From: Bimuria novae-zelandiae CBS 107.79
Lineage: Eukaryota > Ascomycota > Dothideomycetes > Pleosporales > Didymosphaeriaceae
Direction: 5' to 3'
NCBI GenBank assembly: GCA_010015655.1
Contig: ML976750.1
Coordinates: 240,277-289,171 of the forward strand
DNA: 48,895 bases
The stretch's first letter is position 1. The number at the start of each line of letters is the position of its first letter. Position numbers and translations under genes: made by a program. Of the stretch, positions 1-10,806 are shown in pieces. Below the pieces are notes generated by a model that saw nothing but the letters and a program-made list of their open reading frames with translations, was not told where the DNA came from and searched no databases.

Positions 1-110
1 GCACAAACAACGCTAGTCCTAGACAGGTATACCACTCTCAGAAAGGTGAGTAGCAACCAAGCGAGGGTAGGAGTACCCATCTCATAGGGTAAGAGTCATA
101 AACCGTGACA
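1..110 (-). repeat. partial 3' LTR of the outer copia element
   Basis: These bases match 10697-10806 almost exactly; one clear difference is GTCATA here against GCCATA there. On the minus strand the LTR starts at 110 with TGTCACGG and runs off the window at 1. The copy retains its CpA dinucleotides, unlike the internal region beside it. Confidence 0.9.
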
Positions 111-120
111 CACCCCCCAG
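111..120 (-). other. polypurine tract of the outer copia element
   Basis: On the minus strand the ten bases before the LTR read CTGGGGGGTG, a G-rich polypurine tract next to the LTR TGT. The nested copia has the same arrangement (five Gs, then TG, then TGT), which suggests that related copia lineages share this plus-strand priming site. Confidence 0.7.
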
Positions 121-159
121 CTGGCATGGACGCCCAGGCAGGGAGTCAATAACAGCTAA

Positions 160-2668
160 TTAGTATTAGTGTATATAGATACTATTAAGATTATTATTAT
201 TAGTTTAACGCAGGCCTATTAGGCGCTTAGTAATATTAATAAGGCTAATTTAGTAGATAAAGTCTATAAACTTCTACTTAGGTAAAATCTTTATAAGTCT
301 ATTAGCAGGCATATAGTTAGTAGGGACCTATTTAATATTAATATAAAAAGCTTTAACTTCCTATTAAATCTAAAGCTAGTAAATATTAATATATTTAACT
401 TTTATATAAAGCTTATCTTACTATTTAGTAATAATACTAACGGTCTGCTAATTATTACACCAAATAGTAGGTGTATAGTTAAGAGTAAAATTAATACTAG
501 AGAAGAATTGTATCTATTCTTCTATTTATAAGCTAGCAAGTAATAAAGCTAGTAATTTAAATTTTATAGTTAATTTCGTAACTATGCGTTATACTATTAA
601 CTTCTAGTTAATTATTAGTTTACTAAACTTAAAAGTATAGCCTTAAAAGCTCTAGTAAGTCTTAGGCTTGTTAGCGTATAAGGCGTTAGAGGATCTAAAA
701 AAGAGAGGATCGCGGTACATTAGATTATTAAATAGATACTTAGCTATATCCTATGCGCTAGTAGAGGCTTTAAAAGTAAAAGCTTTTATGCTAAGTAGGT
801 AGCGCTAGGTCTTATAAATCTTTAAGATATAAGACTATCTTAAATTAGTAAGGTGGCAGGCAAAGACGACGTGCGTTTAGGTAACGTTAAGTCTACCTTA
901 AATAATAATATATATAAGAAAGCTAATTAGTTATTAATAGAGCTTTATTCGCAATAAATTAGGTTTCTTAGTAGACTATAGTAGCTAGTTTTCTACTAGT
1001 AAAATATTTAGAGCCTTACTTATAGCTTTAATACTAAATTAAGCGTATACCTTGTCGATAAACGCGTCCTAGACTAATTATATTTTATGTAGGGCTTTAT
1101 CGCGTATAATGCGGATTCTAAGAAACCAGGTAAGGTCTCCTATAGCTTTAATATTGTATAGGTCCACCAGATCCTTCTTAAAAGATCTATAGTGATAGGC
1201 ATTAGACTAATAATATACTATAATAATATTGTTAATATAGATAAATAGGATAAGCCAGCGGCTCGTGTATAAGCAGGGAAAGCCTTTAACTAGCTTTAGG
1301 CCTAGCTTAACAAGTTATCTACGTAGTTTGTTGTACTATAGAATTAGTGACTCCTTTAGGCCGTACAGGGCGCGGAGTACTAGCATAATCTCGCCTTTAG
1401 TGTAGCGGAACGCCTTAGGTGTTTTAGCGTATAGTTTTTAATTAATCTTAGTATTTAAGAAGGTAGTAAGGACGTCGTACTACTTTAGCTCTAAACTAAA
1501 GTAATTAGCGATTATAATAAGAGCGTAAAAGTTATAAATTACGAGTATAGTAGCGTACGTATTATTAAGTAGAGCTTAAAGATCTCCTTAAATAATAAGT
1601 TAAGCTTTAAACTGTAAGAGGTATCCTTCTTTATTAATCTTATACGCGAATATCTATATTAATAATAGCACCTTATTATTTATAGTAGCCTTTATTTTAT
1701 TAGTTTATTTAAAGACTCCTTTAGCTTATAGAGCTTGCTATTTAATCTCTATTACGCGTTAAAATTAACTACTAAATATATATATTTCTAGCTACTTTAT
1801 TACCTTTAGTAGGGGTGGTAGCTACAACTAATAAATTCTTAGTATCTTATCTATAGTAGGTATAGAGCGAATCTTGGTTAAAAATGTACAAAGATAGTCT
1901 ATAAGAGGTGTAGCTCCTAGTGCTATAGCGTATATATAAATTATAAAGTTATTAAAATCTTTCTGCTTTTAATTACGTTTGCTAGTAATAATTAAGCTTA
2001 TATTTATTAAGTCTAGATTAATGTATTGTAAAGCTCTTTCGCCGCGTTAGCGATAGCCCTTAGGTACTTTATTACTTTTAGGAGTGTGAGTGTAATCGCT
2101 TATAACAGTAGACATTATAGGTCTAGGAGTAGGCTACTATTACTATTGCTATATTAATTTAAATGCGTTGTCTATCTGTTTACCCCCTACCTAGGAGCCT
2201 GTAGCTCTTAAAGCTAAGGTTATAAGTGTCTCTACTAAGTAGCGACGTTAACAAGTAGTTAATAAATTTTTAATACTAATATTATTATACTAATATTCTT
2301 CTAAATATTTAAAAAGTTTAATTACCTTTTTAAGCACTAATCTTAACGCGTATCTATTTATCCTATTAAAAAAGAGTATAGGCTTAAATATAACGTCGCG
2401 GGTAATAATAATAGTATCTTTTATAAGTAGCTAGATACGGAAGATATTAGTGCCTTAGTAACTAATAAAGTAGCTAATTAAAGTGCGCGATTTAAGCTTA
2501 TTAGTAGCTCTTAAATTATAGTTATAGATATAGGCGCGATAGCTAATAGCCCTTATATAAGCGACGAGTGGCTTTTGTCCCTATACAACCTCGTACGGTG
2601 TCTTCCATCCTAGTACTTCGGTAGGTGTGCGATTGAGGATGTACGCGGCGGTGCGATACATCTTATGT
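160..2668 (-). pseudogene. degraded copia Pol: end of integrase, reverse transcriptase, RNase H
   Basis: Minus-strand translation near 2668-2340 gives the end of a copia integrase (YILNRTPTEVLGWKTPYEVV, then KDTIIITRDVIF). Around 1620-1200 it gives RT: YDVLTTFLNTKINRKLYAKT, LYGLKES, and the catalytic region FIYINNIIIVYY, where the usual FVDD has become NN. The rest toward 160 should hold the connection and RNase H domains but is too eroded to delimit. Stops are very frequent, almost all TAG/TAA. The integrase frame resumes at 8056 beyond the nested element. It cannot make protein. Confidence 0.8.
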
Positions 2669-2673
2669 AATAG
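2669..2673. other. target-site duplication of the nested copia (left)
   Basis: AATAG directly before the 5' LTR, matching AATAG at 8051-8055 directly after the 3' LTR. A 5-bp duplication is normal for a copia integrase. Confidence 0.92.
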
Positions 2674-2928
2674 TGTCCGATTACATGGCCCTTTGCACAA
2701 GCAAAGGTAGCTGGCGCAACCCTACACAAAGAGACCTTGCCAGCAGTCTGGTTCATCCGCACAATTCCGGGCGGAACAAAGGGCAACTCTCCTTAATCAA
2801 CGGAAATAGATTAGCGTATTAGTGGAAGACATAAGGATATAAGAGCCTTATATTCTTACAGGAATACACAACAGACACAACAATTTATACCTTAATTTAT
2901 CTTATTAGATTACCTCTCTAATCTAATA
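2674..2928 (+). repeat. 5' LTR of nested copia
   Basis: 255 bp, starting TGTCCGATTACATGG and ending TAATCTAATA. It aligns without gaps to the 3' LTR. I count nine differences, all C/T or G/A. The end is TAATA where the 3' copy has TGACA, so the canonical CA terminus survives only in the 3' copy. Confidence 0.93.
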
Positions 2929-2940
2929 ATTAAGAGTCTT
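2929..2940 (+). other. probable primer-binding site of nested copia (mutated)
   Basis: ATTAAGAGTCTT directly after the LTR resembles GTTATGAGCC, found next to the LTRs at 10592 and 48589. That sequence is complementary to the anticodon stem-loop of initiator tRNA-Met, the half-tRNA primer known for Drosophila copia. Here G to A and C to T changes plus one T to A are needed, so the call is tentative. Confidence 0.5.
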
Positions 2941-2978
2941 ACTGCCTTAACTAATACTACCTTATCAAGCTAATCGCA

Positions 2979-5900
2979 ATGGCCCTATTAACCCTTAGAG
3001 ATCTTATAGTGATCCTGACTAATTACACGAATTATACACTATAGCTAAGATAGCTTAAAATAAGATGCCAATTCCTTAAGGTCTGGAACATTATCGACCC
3101 AGCGCTAATAGATGAACTAAAGCAGAAACCCGCCATGCTAATACCGCCGTTGATAGGCAACTACTAGCTAAACGCTGTCTATACGAATGCGAACCTAAAT
3201 AACGTACTAATATTACTATCTTATCTATTGCTGGCAGGCGCGAAAGTATACAAAGACAATAGCAACTACTATAAAGGACAGCTCGAGATCTATAAGGTCA
3301 TGGATCGAGCCTATTAAGAAGAAAAGGCAGACCTTAATAAGGTGGTTACCTTTCTCTAGTTAATAATCTCTGCGCATCTCTAGAACAACTACTATATTTT
3401 TAGAGAAATAATCAAGTAATAGATAAATAACCTTATAATCATAATTAGGGTTAACTATTAAGACAAATATAGATAATTAAGAATAAGGTATCAAGAAGCG
3501 CTTAAGCTAATAAGAATAGCTAGATTATAGGCTATATGGCTCTCTAAGTACGATCACGCAGCCACAGAAGCAGAGACTAATTAGGTTCTAGAACTTTAAA
3601 GGCTAGACTTAGTAAAAGAAGACTTTATAAAGGCAGTTATCCATGTCGCACCTATGTAAGTAACGACCTTCCAGCAATATAGAAGCAAGGATGTAGCTAT
3701 CTTATAAAAGCACATAATAAAACTCTTTTAAGACTACATAATCCTGCAGCACCTAACTAAAGGTAAATAAAAGGGCGCTTTTGCTGCTGCAGGGTTATCT
3801 CTCGCTAAAGGTGGTAAACCCACCTAGGCTATAGACAAGGACGCCTCTCTTGTGGATGAAGCAGCATTATCTAAAAGTTAAGGAAGACCTTAGAATTATA
3901 AATAATAAAATAATAGTTAACGTACTAGAACTAAGTAGTCGCCTTAGAGCCTTAAGCCAACAATAGTTAGTAGTAATTACTACCCTACTTATAAACTACG
4001 CTATAGTCTTTAAGACTGTTTCTATGCCTTTCTAGACAAGTAGCCAGACTAGTTCACACTAAACCCTCTTATAGTAAAGCTAGTCAAGCTTAGGCTAGAA
4101 CATGATACCGACTTCTAAAAGAAGTTAAAAAGAACAAAAAAGGCTAAATTATAGGCACCTAAAATTAAACAATTACACACTCTTACTCCACCTCGAATTA
4201 CTAAGGCTAATAATAAATGACTAGATAGACGCAAGATTACTAAAATCCTAGTAAGCTTTAACGCCGCATCCTTCTACACTAACCTAAACACGTACCTATT
4301 GCGACGCTCAGCTATACTCGATTTAGGCATAACCTGCCATATCTTTAACGACATTGATCGCTTTGTCTCATACTATCCACCGGCGCTAGGAGACTTTATA
4401 TAGGCAGGGAATACATAAATATAGATTAAAGGATACGAAAGCGTCTATCTTAACGTATAGAGTGTAAATAGTAATTAATTAATATAGCTAGATAATATAG
4501 CCTATTGCCCTAATCTGCTCTGCAACCTTGTATTATTCCGATTACTCTAGAGGCAAGGCCTTTGGTGGGATATAAGAGTAAACCTAACAACTCTAAAGAG
4601 AAGAGACAATACTATGCTAGCAGAACTCTAAGAGCTACATGGACAGTAGGTCTTAGAATACAAGACAAGGCTAGCAGGTAGTATTCCTACTAATGCTACG
4701 CACGCCACTTACAAAACTAATACACGCACTAAATAAAGACCGCAAAAGGCAAACGCGTGGACCTGGCACTAACAATTAGGCTATTTAGGCCCTTAGGCCC
4801 TCGAACACCTCGTGTAGCAATCTAAGGGGGTAAAGATTAAAGGTTTTTCTATAGTTAAGTGTAATGCCTGCGGCAAAGTAAAACTAAAATGGCAAATACG
4901 CTGGCAAGCTAGAGATCTAACAGAAGGTCCTAGCGAGCGAGTCGCAATTAATTTTCACGACTATAAAGCAGATAGCTTAACAAGAGAGAAGAGCTAAATA
5001 CTAATTACTAACTAATTCTTTAGCTTTGCATGGGACTTTTACTTTAAGGATAACCGCCTAGCACGGTTAATTATTAAATTACTTAGCACCTTTATGCGGT
5101 TTATAGAAGTATAATATAATATTATAGTAAAAGTAATTAAATCTAATAACAAGATCTTCTCTATTAAGGTAGACGTTAAGAAGTAGTGCTTAGCGTAAGG
5201 TATTAAGATTAAGCCTTTAGCACCTGATACTTAAGCACAAAATAGAGGAGCTAAACACTTAAGGGGTGTAATTAAGGAGAAAGCGCGCGCGATGCGACTT
5301 AACTCTAACCTACCTTAGTAGATATAGCCTAAGATCACCCAAGCCGCAGTCTACTTATATAATTAAACGCCAAACTACGCCAATCGATGGCAATCTCTAT
5401 ATAAAGTGTTCTTTACGACAGTAGCTTTTTAGAACGGCATTGTTACCTAACCAAAGAAGCCTAATTAAGCTTACCTAAAAGCATATAGCTATAAAGCTTT
5501 TGCGATAACTAATAATACAAAACGTAGCAAGAGCAGGCTTTAGAGGCTTAACCCTAAGGCATAGATTAGCTACCTTATTAGCTACAAATTAATAAATATC
5601 TAGAGAATATAGATTCCCTCTTTAGCAAAGACAATCAGTACTCGCGACGTGATATTCGACAAGGATACTGTGTTCTTAGGCAAAACTAAAGACCTAATAG
5701 AAAACCTTATGCATAGCATATTAGAAGAAATAGCGGCCTAGGTGCGATTAGTAGAGTTACCTCCCTCACCTTAACAAGAGCATGCCACTAAGTCCTTCTT
5801 TAAGGATAAGATAATTAATAAAGCGCTAGAGGAAGAGGTTAAAGGAGCTCCTAAGTATAGGCAAGACAGGAAAGTTAGGTATAAATATCTAACACCTCCT

Positions 5901-7760
5901 TTAACGCCGCTACTAGTAACACTTCTTGCACAATTAATAGCAGGAGGTAATTAAGCTATACTACCTTAAAGAGTGCAAATAAGGTAGTTGTAAACAAGCC
6001 TATAGGCCGCAGCCTTTATAGCAGGCACTAAAGCTAGTAGTAGCGGCAAATACAAAGGCAAGACTCTTAATAAGGCGCAGCTTTGACAAATAATTATATT
6101 AGGTAAGAAGCTACATTAAAGCGTGCTTCTAGAGCCACCCACATGCTAAAGCAAGCTCGAAGATCACCCTCTCTATAATATATAGAAGGAAGCAGAACGT
6201 TCCTATCTACAAAGCCACAAGGAAATAAAGTCCTAGAGTAAGGTTACAACTACTCTAGTAAAAGTGGCAGGCTATCAAATCCTCAACTGCATGTAGGTAT
6301 ATACCTACAAGTTTAATAAGCATTATTAATTACAAAAGTATAAGGCAAGGCTAGTAGTGCGAGGCGATTAATAGTGGCACCTTACCTTATAAGAAACCTA
6401 CGCTATAATACTTACAGGACAATTATTCTACATGCTTATAGTAATTATAGCTCGTTTTAACCTAGAACTTATCTAACACGACGTTACTAACGCGTTTGTC
6501 CACGCGAAGCTGGATAGAGAAATCTATATAAAAATGCCTCGTAGCTACTCGCGAGCAGGCACAGTCTTTAAACTACATAAAGTACTATACGGACTGCGCA
6601 TATCTCCACTACTCTAGCAAAGAGAGTTCACGTTAACACTCCGTGATATTGGCTTTAAAGCAGTACCCCACGAGCCATGCTGCCTTATTAAGGATGGCAT
6701 TATTATCTTCTTTTATATAGATAATATTATTGTTGCGTATAATAAGTTATAAAAGCAAGCTACTAAAGTTGCTCTCGTAATAATAAGTACTAAATTCACA
6801 CTCACGGGTGGCAAAGACCTGTAGTGGTTTTTAGGAATTGAAATTATTAGGGACCGCTTAAGTAGAAAGATCTAGCTTTTACAAACTTTATATATTAATA
6901 AAATATCGCGCCTCATTAATCACTATAAGATTCGCTATAATACCTTAATAGGTCTAATCGAATTGCTCCTAAGGACAGGACTAGCTAGCAAGGGTAAGAT
7001 CAATAAATACTAGCGCAAAGTCAGATTAATTCTTTATGCTATAGTCATATCTTAACTAGATATCGCCTTTGCAAGCTCTTGATTATCACGATTCCTGTCT
7101 AACCTAAGCAAAGAGCACTAAGCGGCTACTAACTAAGTTCTCCTCTACCTTACTAATACTAAATTACTAGGTCTTCAGCTTGGGGGTGTAGATACTTTAG
7201 AAGTGGCAAGTGACGCATCCTTTACTAACAATATACTTAATTGCAAGAGCTCGCAAGGATACATTATTAAGCTATTTAGTGGCCTAATCGCCTGGAAAGC
7301 AAATAAGCAAGATACAGTCACTACATTAACAATTGAAGCCGAATTACTAGCACTATCGCAAGTAGCTAAGGAGGCTTTATTTATATCGCGATTACTAGAG
7401 GAACTAAAGATCAACCTTAGCGATTCCCTTATTACAATTAATTGTGATAATTAGCAAACGATCTGACTTATTACTAAAGAAATTGCTAAGTTGCAGACTA
7501 AGCTCCGTTATGTAGATATCTATAATTATTGGCTAAGACAAGAGGTCGCACTAGGGATAATTAAGGTAGACTATTAACGCTTAGAGGACATAGTCGCTGA
7601 TAGACTTATAAAGGCCCTACTAGTGAACAAATGGAGCAAGTTTCTGCATAAACTAGGACTTGAAGATATATCAAACAAGATTACTAATTAAGAGGTTGCC
7701 CTGCAGGATCTCTAGCAGAGGATAGAGGCCTTTAAGTTAGAATAATAGACAACTGCGAAG
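2979..7760 (+). pseudogene. degraded copia Gag-Pol polyprotein
   Basis: An ATG at 2979 opens a Gag-like stretch (ALLTLRDLIVILTNYTNYT) broken by stops. Around 4260-4500 is a protease-like DLG motif (AILDLGITCHIFNDI). Near 4770-4900 lies the pre-integrase zinc region (GYLGP, then CNACGK). About 4960-5700 is integrase (NFHDYKADSL; YANRWQSLYKVFF; STRDVIFD). About 6420-6960 is RT (HDVTNAFVHAKLDREIYIKM, LYGLR, FYIDNIIVAY in place of the FVDD motif). 7200-7454 is an open RNase H segment with SDAS and EAELLALSQ motifs. Stops are nearly all TAG/TAA at former CAG, CAA or TGG codons. Not functional. Confidence 0.88.
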
Positions 7761-7782
7761 GTCTAGCTTAAGGATAAGCCTA

Positions 7783-7795
7783 AGCTAAGGGGGTG
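7783..7795 (+). other. polypurine tract of nested copia
   Basis: AAGCTAAGGGGGTG-type purine run immediately 5' of the 3' LTR, same G-run plus TG arrangement as in the outer element. Confidence 0.65.
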
Positions 7796-8050
7796 TGTCT
7801 AATTACATAGCCCTTTGCACAAGCAAAGGTAGCTAGCGCAACCCTACACAAAGAGACCTTGCCAGCAGTCTAGTTCATCCGCACAATTCCGGGCGGAACA
7901 AAGGGCAACTCTCCTTAATCAACGGAAATAGATTAGCGTATTAGTGGAAGACATAAGGATATAAGAGCCTTATATTCTTACAGGAATACACAACAGACAC
8001 AACAATTTATACCTTAATTTATCTTATCAGATTACCTCTCCAATCTGACA
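7796..8050 (+). repeat. 3' LTR of nested copia
   Basis: 255 bp, starting TGTCTAATTACATAG and ending CAATCTGACA. Relative to the 5' LTR the first part carries the mutated (T/A) states and the last 25 bases the unmutated (C/G) states. The middle of about 180 bp looks identical. Confidence 0.93.
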
Positions 8051-8055
8051 AATAG
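8051..8055. other. target-site duplication of the nested copia (right)
   Basis: AATAG, matching 2669-2673. Confidence 0.92.
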
Positions 8056-10383
8056 ACTCTTTGGCAGATTAGCGTGTATGCGTATAGCGCGAGCTTGCTA
8101 TGTTAGTACTTTGCTAGTGCGTTTAATAAGTCTATTTAGTTCTTTTATACTAGGTAGTGCTAGCTTATATAGCATACCTAGCTCTTCTATTATACTAATA
8201 AAGTTATTTCTAAATCCTTTCTTATTATTATATTAAATAGCAACTACGTTAGCGTTATATACGCGCTAAATCCTTTATATTAAAGATATAAACTAACGTA
8301 TAAAAGTTAACTTATCCTTATAGCGTATTATAGCGATCTTATGCTACTTTAAGTATTTATCTATAAAGTGTAGGGCGTACTTACTGCTATTAATACACTC
8401 TTCTTCTATAGGAATAATATAGATTAGATTTATTATAATTTAATAAAATAGTTATTATGCGCGGCTCTTAGCCAGGCGTTTTAAAATAATATAAGTTATT
8501 TAAGCTTTAATATATATTTAATAGAGATAGTCTAGGTAGTCTTTTGTTAGTTAAACGCTAACAACGTTTAGCTTAAGCTAGTTAACTACCTTATAGCCTA
8601 GGTAGCCCTAGATCTAATATATAATACGTTAATTAATAACGTTAGTTAGCGTTAGTACGTACGACGGGCGATATAATGCTCTAAACGTACTTAATAGTAG
8701 GTATAGAAGCGATAATGGCGGTCGGCGTAATAGCTTAGTATTAATTAGCTAGTGTCCTCTATTATACTTAAGTTATATAATAACGTAGGATAGTTAATGC
8801 ATGTACAGGACATCGCGGCTAGAGTTAAAGTAGATAGACTCTATATAATAGTAAGCAAGTCCTAAAACACTTATAAAAAAACCTTTGACGTATACAACGT
8901 GCGTTAGCTCTAGCGTCTATAGTCTATGCAGTGTACAAGCGACGAGTTCCATCGTGCCCTATACCGTAATAAGGATATAGCTATTACTAGCATGCAGGTA
9001 GCAACGTTACGGATTATTATTTATCCTCTTCTAGCTATGCTATAACTCTATATTAATAACGTAGGTGTTTAATCTTAAATTAACAATCTATTAATTAAGG
9101 AGCTTAGTCTTATTAGTATTATTTTTAACTATTACTATAAGCTCTCCTTTAGGCTTAGTATTAGTATTTATTATAATTATATTTAAGTCGTCGTTTAATT
9201 GCTCCTCGAGAGATTTGGTTTTAAGAGATTTAAGTTAACTAAAACTTATATATAATAGCCTAATAACTACTATAAATATACTGCTATCCTTAGCAGGAGG
9301 TTAGCTATTATTAATTTATAATAATATAGTATTTTAAGGTTATTAGGCTATTTACTTAGCTAGAGTAGTTTTTATACGTTTATTAATTTTAGGATTCTTT
9401 TATACTTCCTTAACCTTTTATATAGCCTTAGCAGTAGGCTAATAGTCCTTTAAATATTATAGGTATTATATATTAAGGATAAAGTAGTTAGTATACTAAT
9501 ACTTCTTCTTATAGACATAGTTTCTAAATAGCTTGTCTTAGTTATAGCTACTATTATAGTTACTTTTAACAGGTTTAGTATTAACTTGCTTTATAACTTT
9601 AAGCTTAGTAGTAAATATTACTAGGCCTATTAAGTATAGCTTTATATAGCGTAAATAGGTAGTTATCTTAGCAACGTAAGTCTCTAGAGATAAAATCTTA
9701 GTAGTAGTGCCTTATACTTTATACTTAAAGATCTCGCGCAGGTAAAAAGTAGCGTACTCTTAATTAAGTATTTTATAGGTAATAAGGAAGTCATCTTATA
9801 GTTAATTACTATTAGTTTTAGGCAAGCTAATAGCCTTACCCTAAGCTATAATATATACTTAGTTTAATAGCTATTACTTAATCTTCTTCGTAGCTCGTGG
9901 CGTAGTCTTAAGGGCGTTATATTTATTAGCTAGCTTATAATAGCGTGTCGCGTCTATAGGATAAAAGAACTTCTTAAGGGTAATTAGTTAGTTATACGGG
10001 GTATTATAATCCTTAATTAGGTATATATAACGTGCAGTAATTATCTTGCTAATATTTATATTTAGGTTAGCTAAGGCCTTTATTTAAGTATAATACTTAG
10101 TATAATAGCGTTCCCATTAATTGCATTTCTATTAATAGAATTTTTAATTATTAGCTAATAGGTAAGAGAGCCTAGTAGCTTTAAGCTTATAATTAGTAAA
10201 TTAAGGCTTAAGAGGCTTTTATAGCTTAAGGAGATCCTCCTTCGCTATGTTAAGATTAATATATTACTAAAGACTATAGTAATTAGCGACGTCTTAGCGA
10301 ATAAACAACTAGGTAAACTAGTCGTTTAGTATGTTTAAGACGATAGTGACACGCGTCACTGCGGGGTCGGACTTAGTAGCCAT
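8056..10383 (-). pseudogene. degraded copia Gag, protease and start of integrase (outer element)
   Basis: On the minus strand an ATG at 10383 begins MATKSDPAVTRVTIVL, a Gag-like start, followed within 25 codons by TAG stops. Around 9600-9480 a sequence resembling a CCHC zinc knuckle has tyrosines where cysteine and histidine are expected, as C-to-T change would give. Around 8830-8700 a protease-like segment leads toward integrase. At 8056 the frame reads ANLPKSL and continues in frame at 2668. Extreme CpA depletion and dense stops show heavy RIP. Confidence 0.75.
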
Positions 10384-10578
10384 TGTAGAGGCTATAGTCG
10401 ACAGTATTGATGGATCCAGGCAGAGATCCTAGTATGTGCGCCGTAGGGATACGCAGGTGATCAGTTGCGTCGTGGAGAACGTGGTAACAGGTGCGTCGTA
10501 GAGAACGCGGTATAGCAACGTGCAACTCGTGAGTAGAGTGACGTTACAGCAGCAGGTGAGAACAATCCAGGGTGCAGG

Positions 10579-10591
10579 CCGGGCTCATAAC
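10579..10591 (-). other. primer-binding site of outer copia, initiator tRNA-Met half-molecule type
   Basis: On the minus strand, directly after the 5' LTR, the sequence is GTTATGAGCCCGG. It is complementary to the initiator tRNA-Met anticodon stem-loop (GGGCTCATAAC) rather than to a tRNA 3' end. Priming by an internally cut initiator tRNA is established for Drosophila copia; its use here is inferred. The same 13 bases follow the LTR at 48778. Confidence 0.78.
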
Positions 10592-10806
10592 TGTCGCAGT
10601 GAGCAGAGCGCTGAGCGGACAGTACGCAGTGGAAAAGATTGCAGGATTGAACTGAGGTTGTACTATCTAGGAGCTACAGAAGGTATATGTGCGCGGGCAC
10701 AAACAACGCTAGTCCTAGACAGGTATACCACTCTCAGAAAGGTGAGTAGCAACCAAGCGAGGGTAGGAGTACCCATCTCATAGGGTAAGAGCCATAAACC
10801 GTGACA
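10592..10806 (-). repeat. 5' LTR of outer copia element
   Basis: 215 bp; on the minus strand it starts TGTCACGG at 10806 and ends CGACA at 10592. Its first 110 bases repeat at 1-110, and a diverged relative lies in the opposite orientation at 48589-48778. It keeps CpA and CpG sites, in contrast to the element's interior. Confidence 0.88.

Larger units (their letters stand above)
2674..8050 (+). mobile_element. complete Ty1/copia element nested in the outer copia
   Basis: A 5377-bp element with two 255-bp LTRs, a 5-bp target duplication, a primer site, a polypurine tract, and remains of Gag, protease, integrase, RT and RNase H in copia order. It is inserted in the integrase region of the minus-strand outer element; removing it with one AATAG joins the host integrase frame without a break. 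It carries many TAG/TAA stops but keeps many CAG, CAA and CpA sites that the host element has lost, so it was probably inserted after the host element had been heavily mutated. Confidence 0.93.
1..10806 (-). mobile_element. Ty1/copia LTR retrotransposon, RIP-degraded, incomplete at the window edge
   Basis: Read on the minus strand, this is a copia-order element: 5' LTR 10592-10806, primer site next to it, Gag from about 10383, protease and integrase, then reverse transcriptase and RNase H toward position 200, a polypurine tract and the first 110 bases of the 3' LTR. The integrase-before-RT order and readable integrase and RT motifs place it in copia rather than gypsy. The coding part is packed with TAG/TAA stops where CAG, CAA or TGG would stand and is almost free of CpA, the RIP pattern. 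A second copia element (2674-8050) splits it. The left end lies outside the window, so its target duplication cannot be tested. Confidence 0.88.

Noticed and set aside
7175..7454. Short open frames on both strands that could look like genes
   Set aside because: The plus-strand frame is the RNase H segment of the nested copia; the minus-strand one is its shadow.
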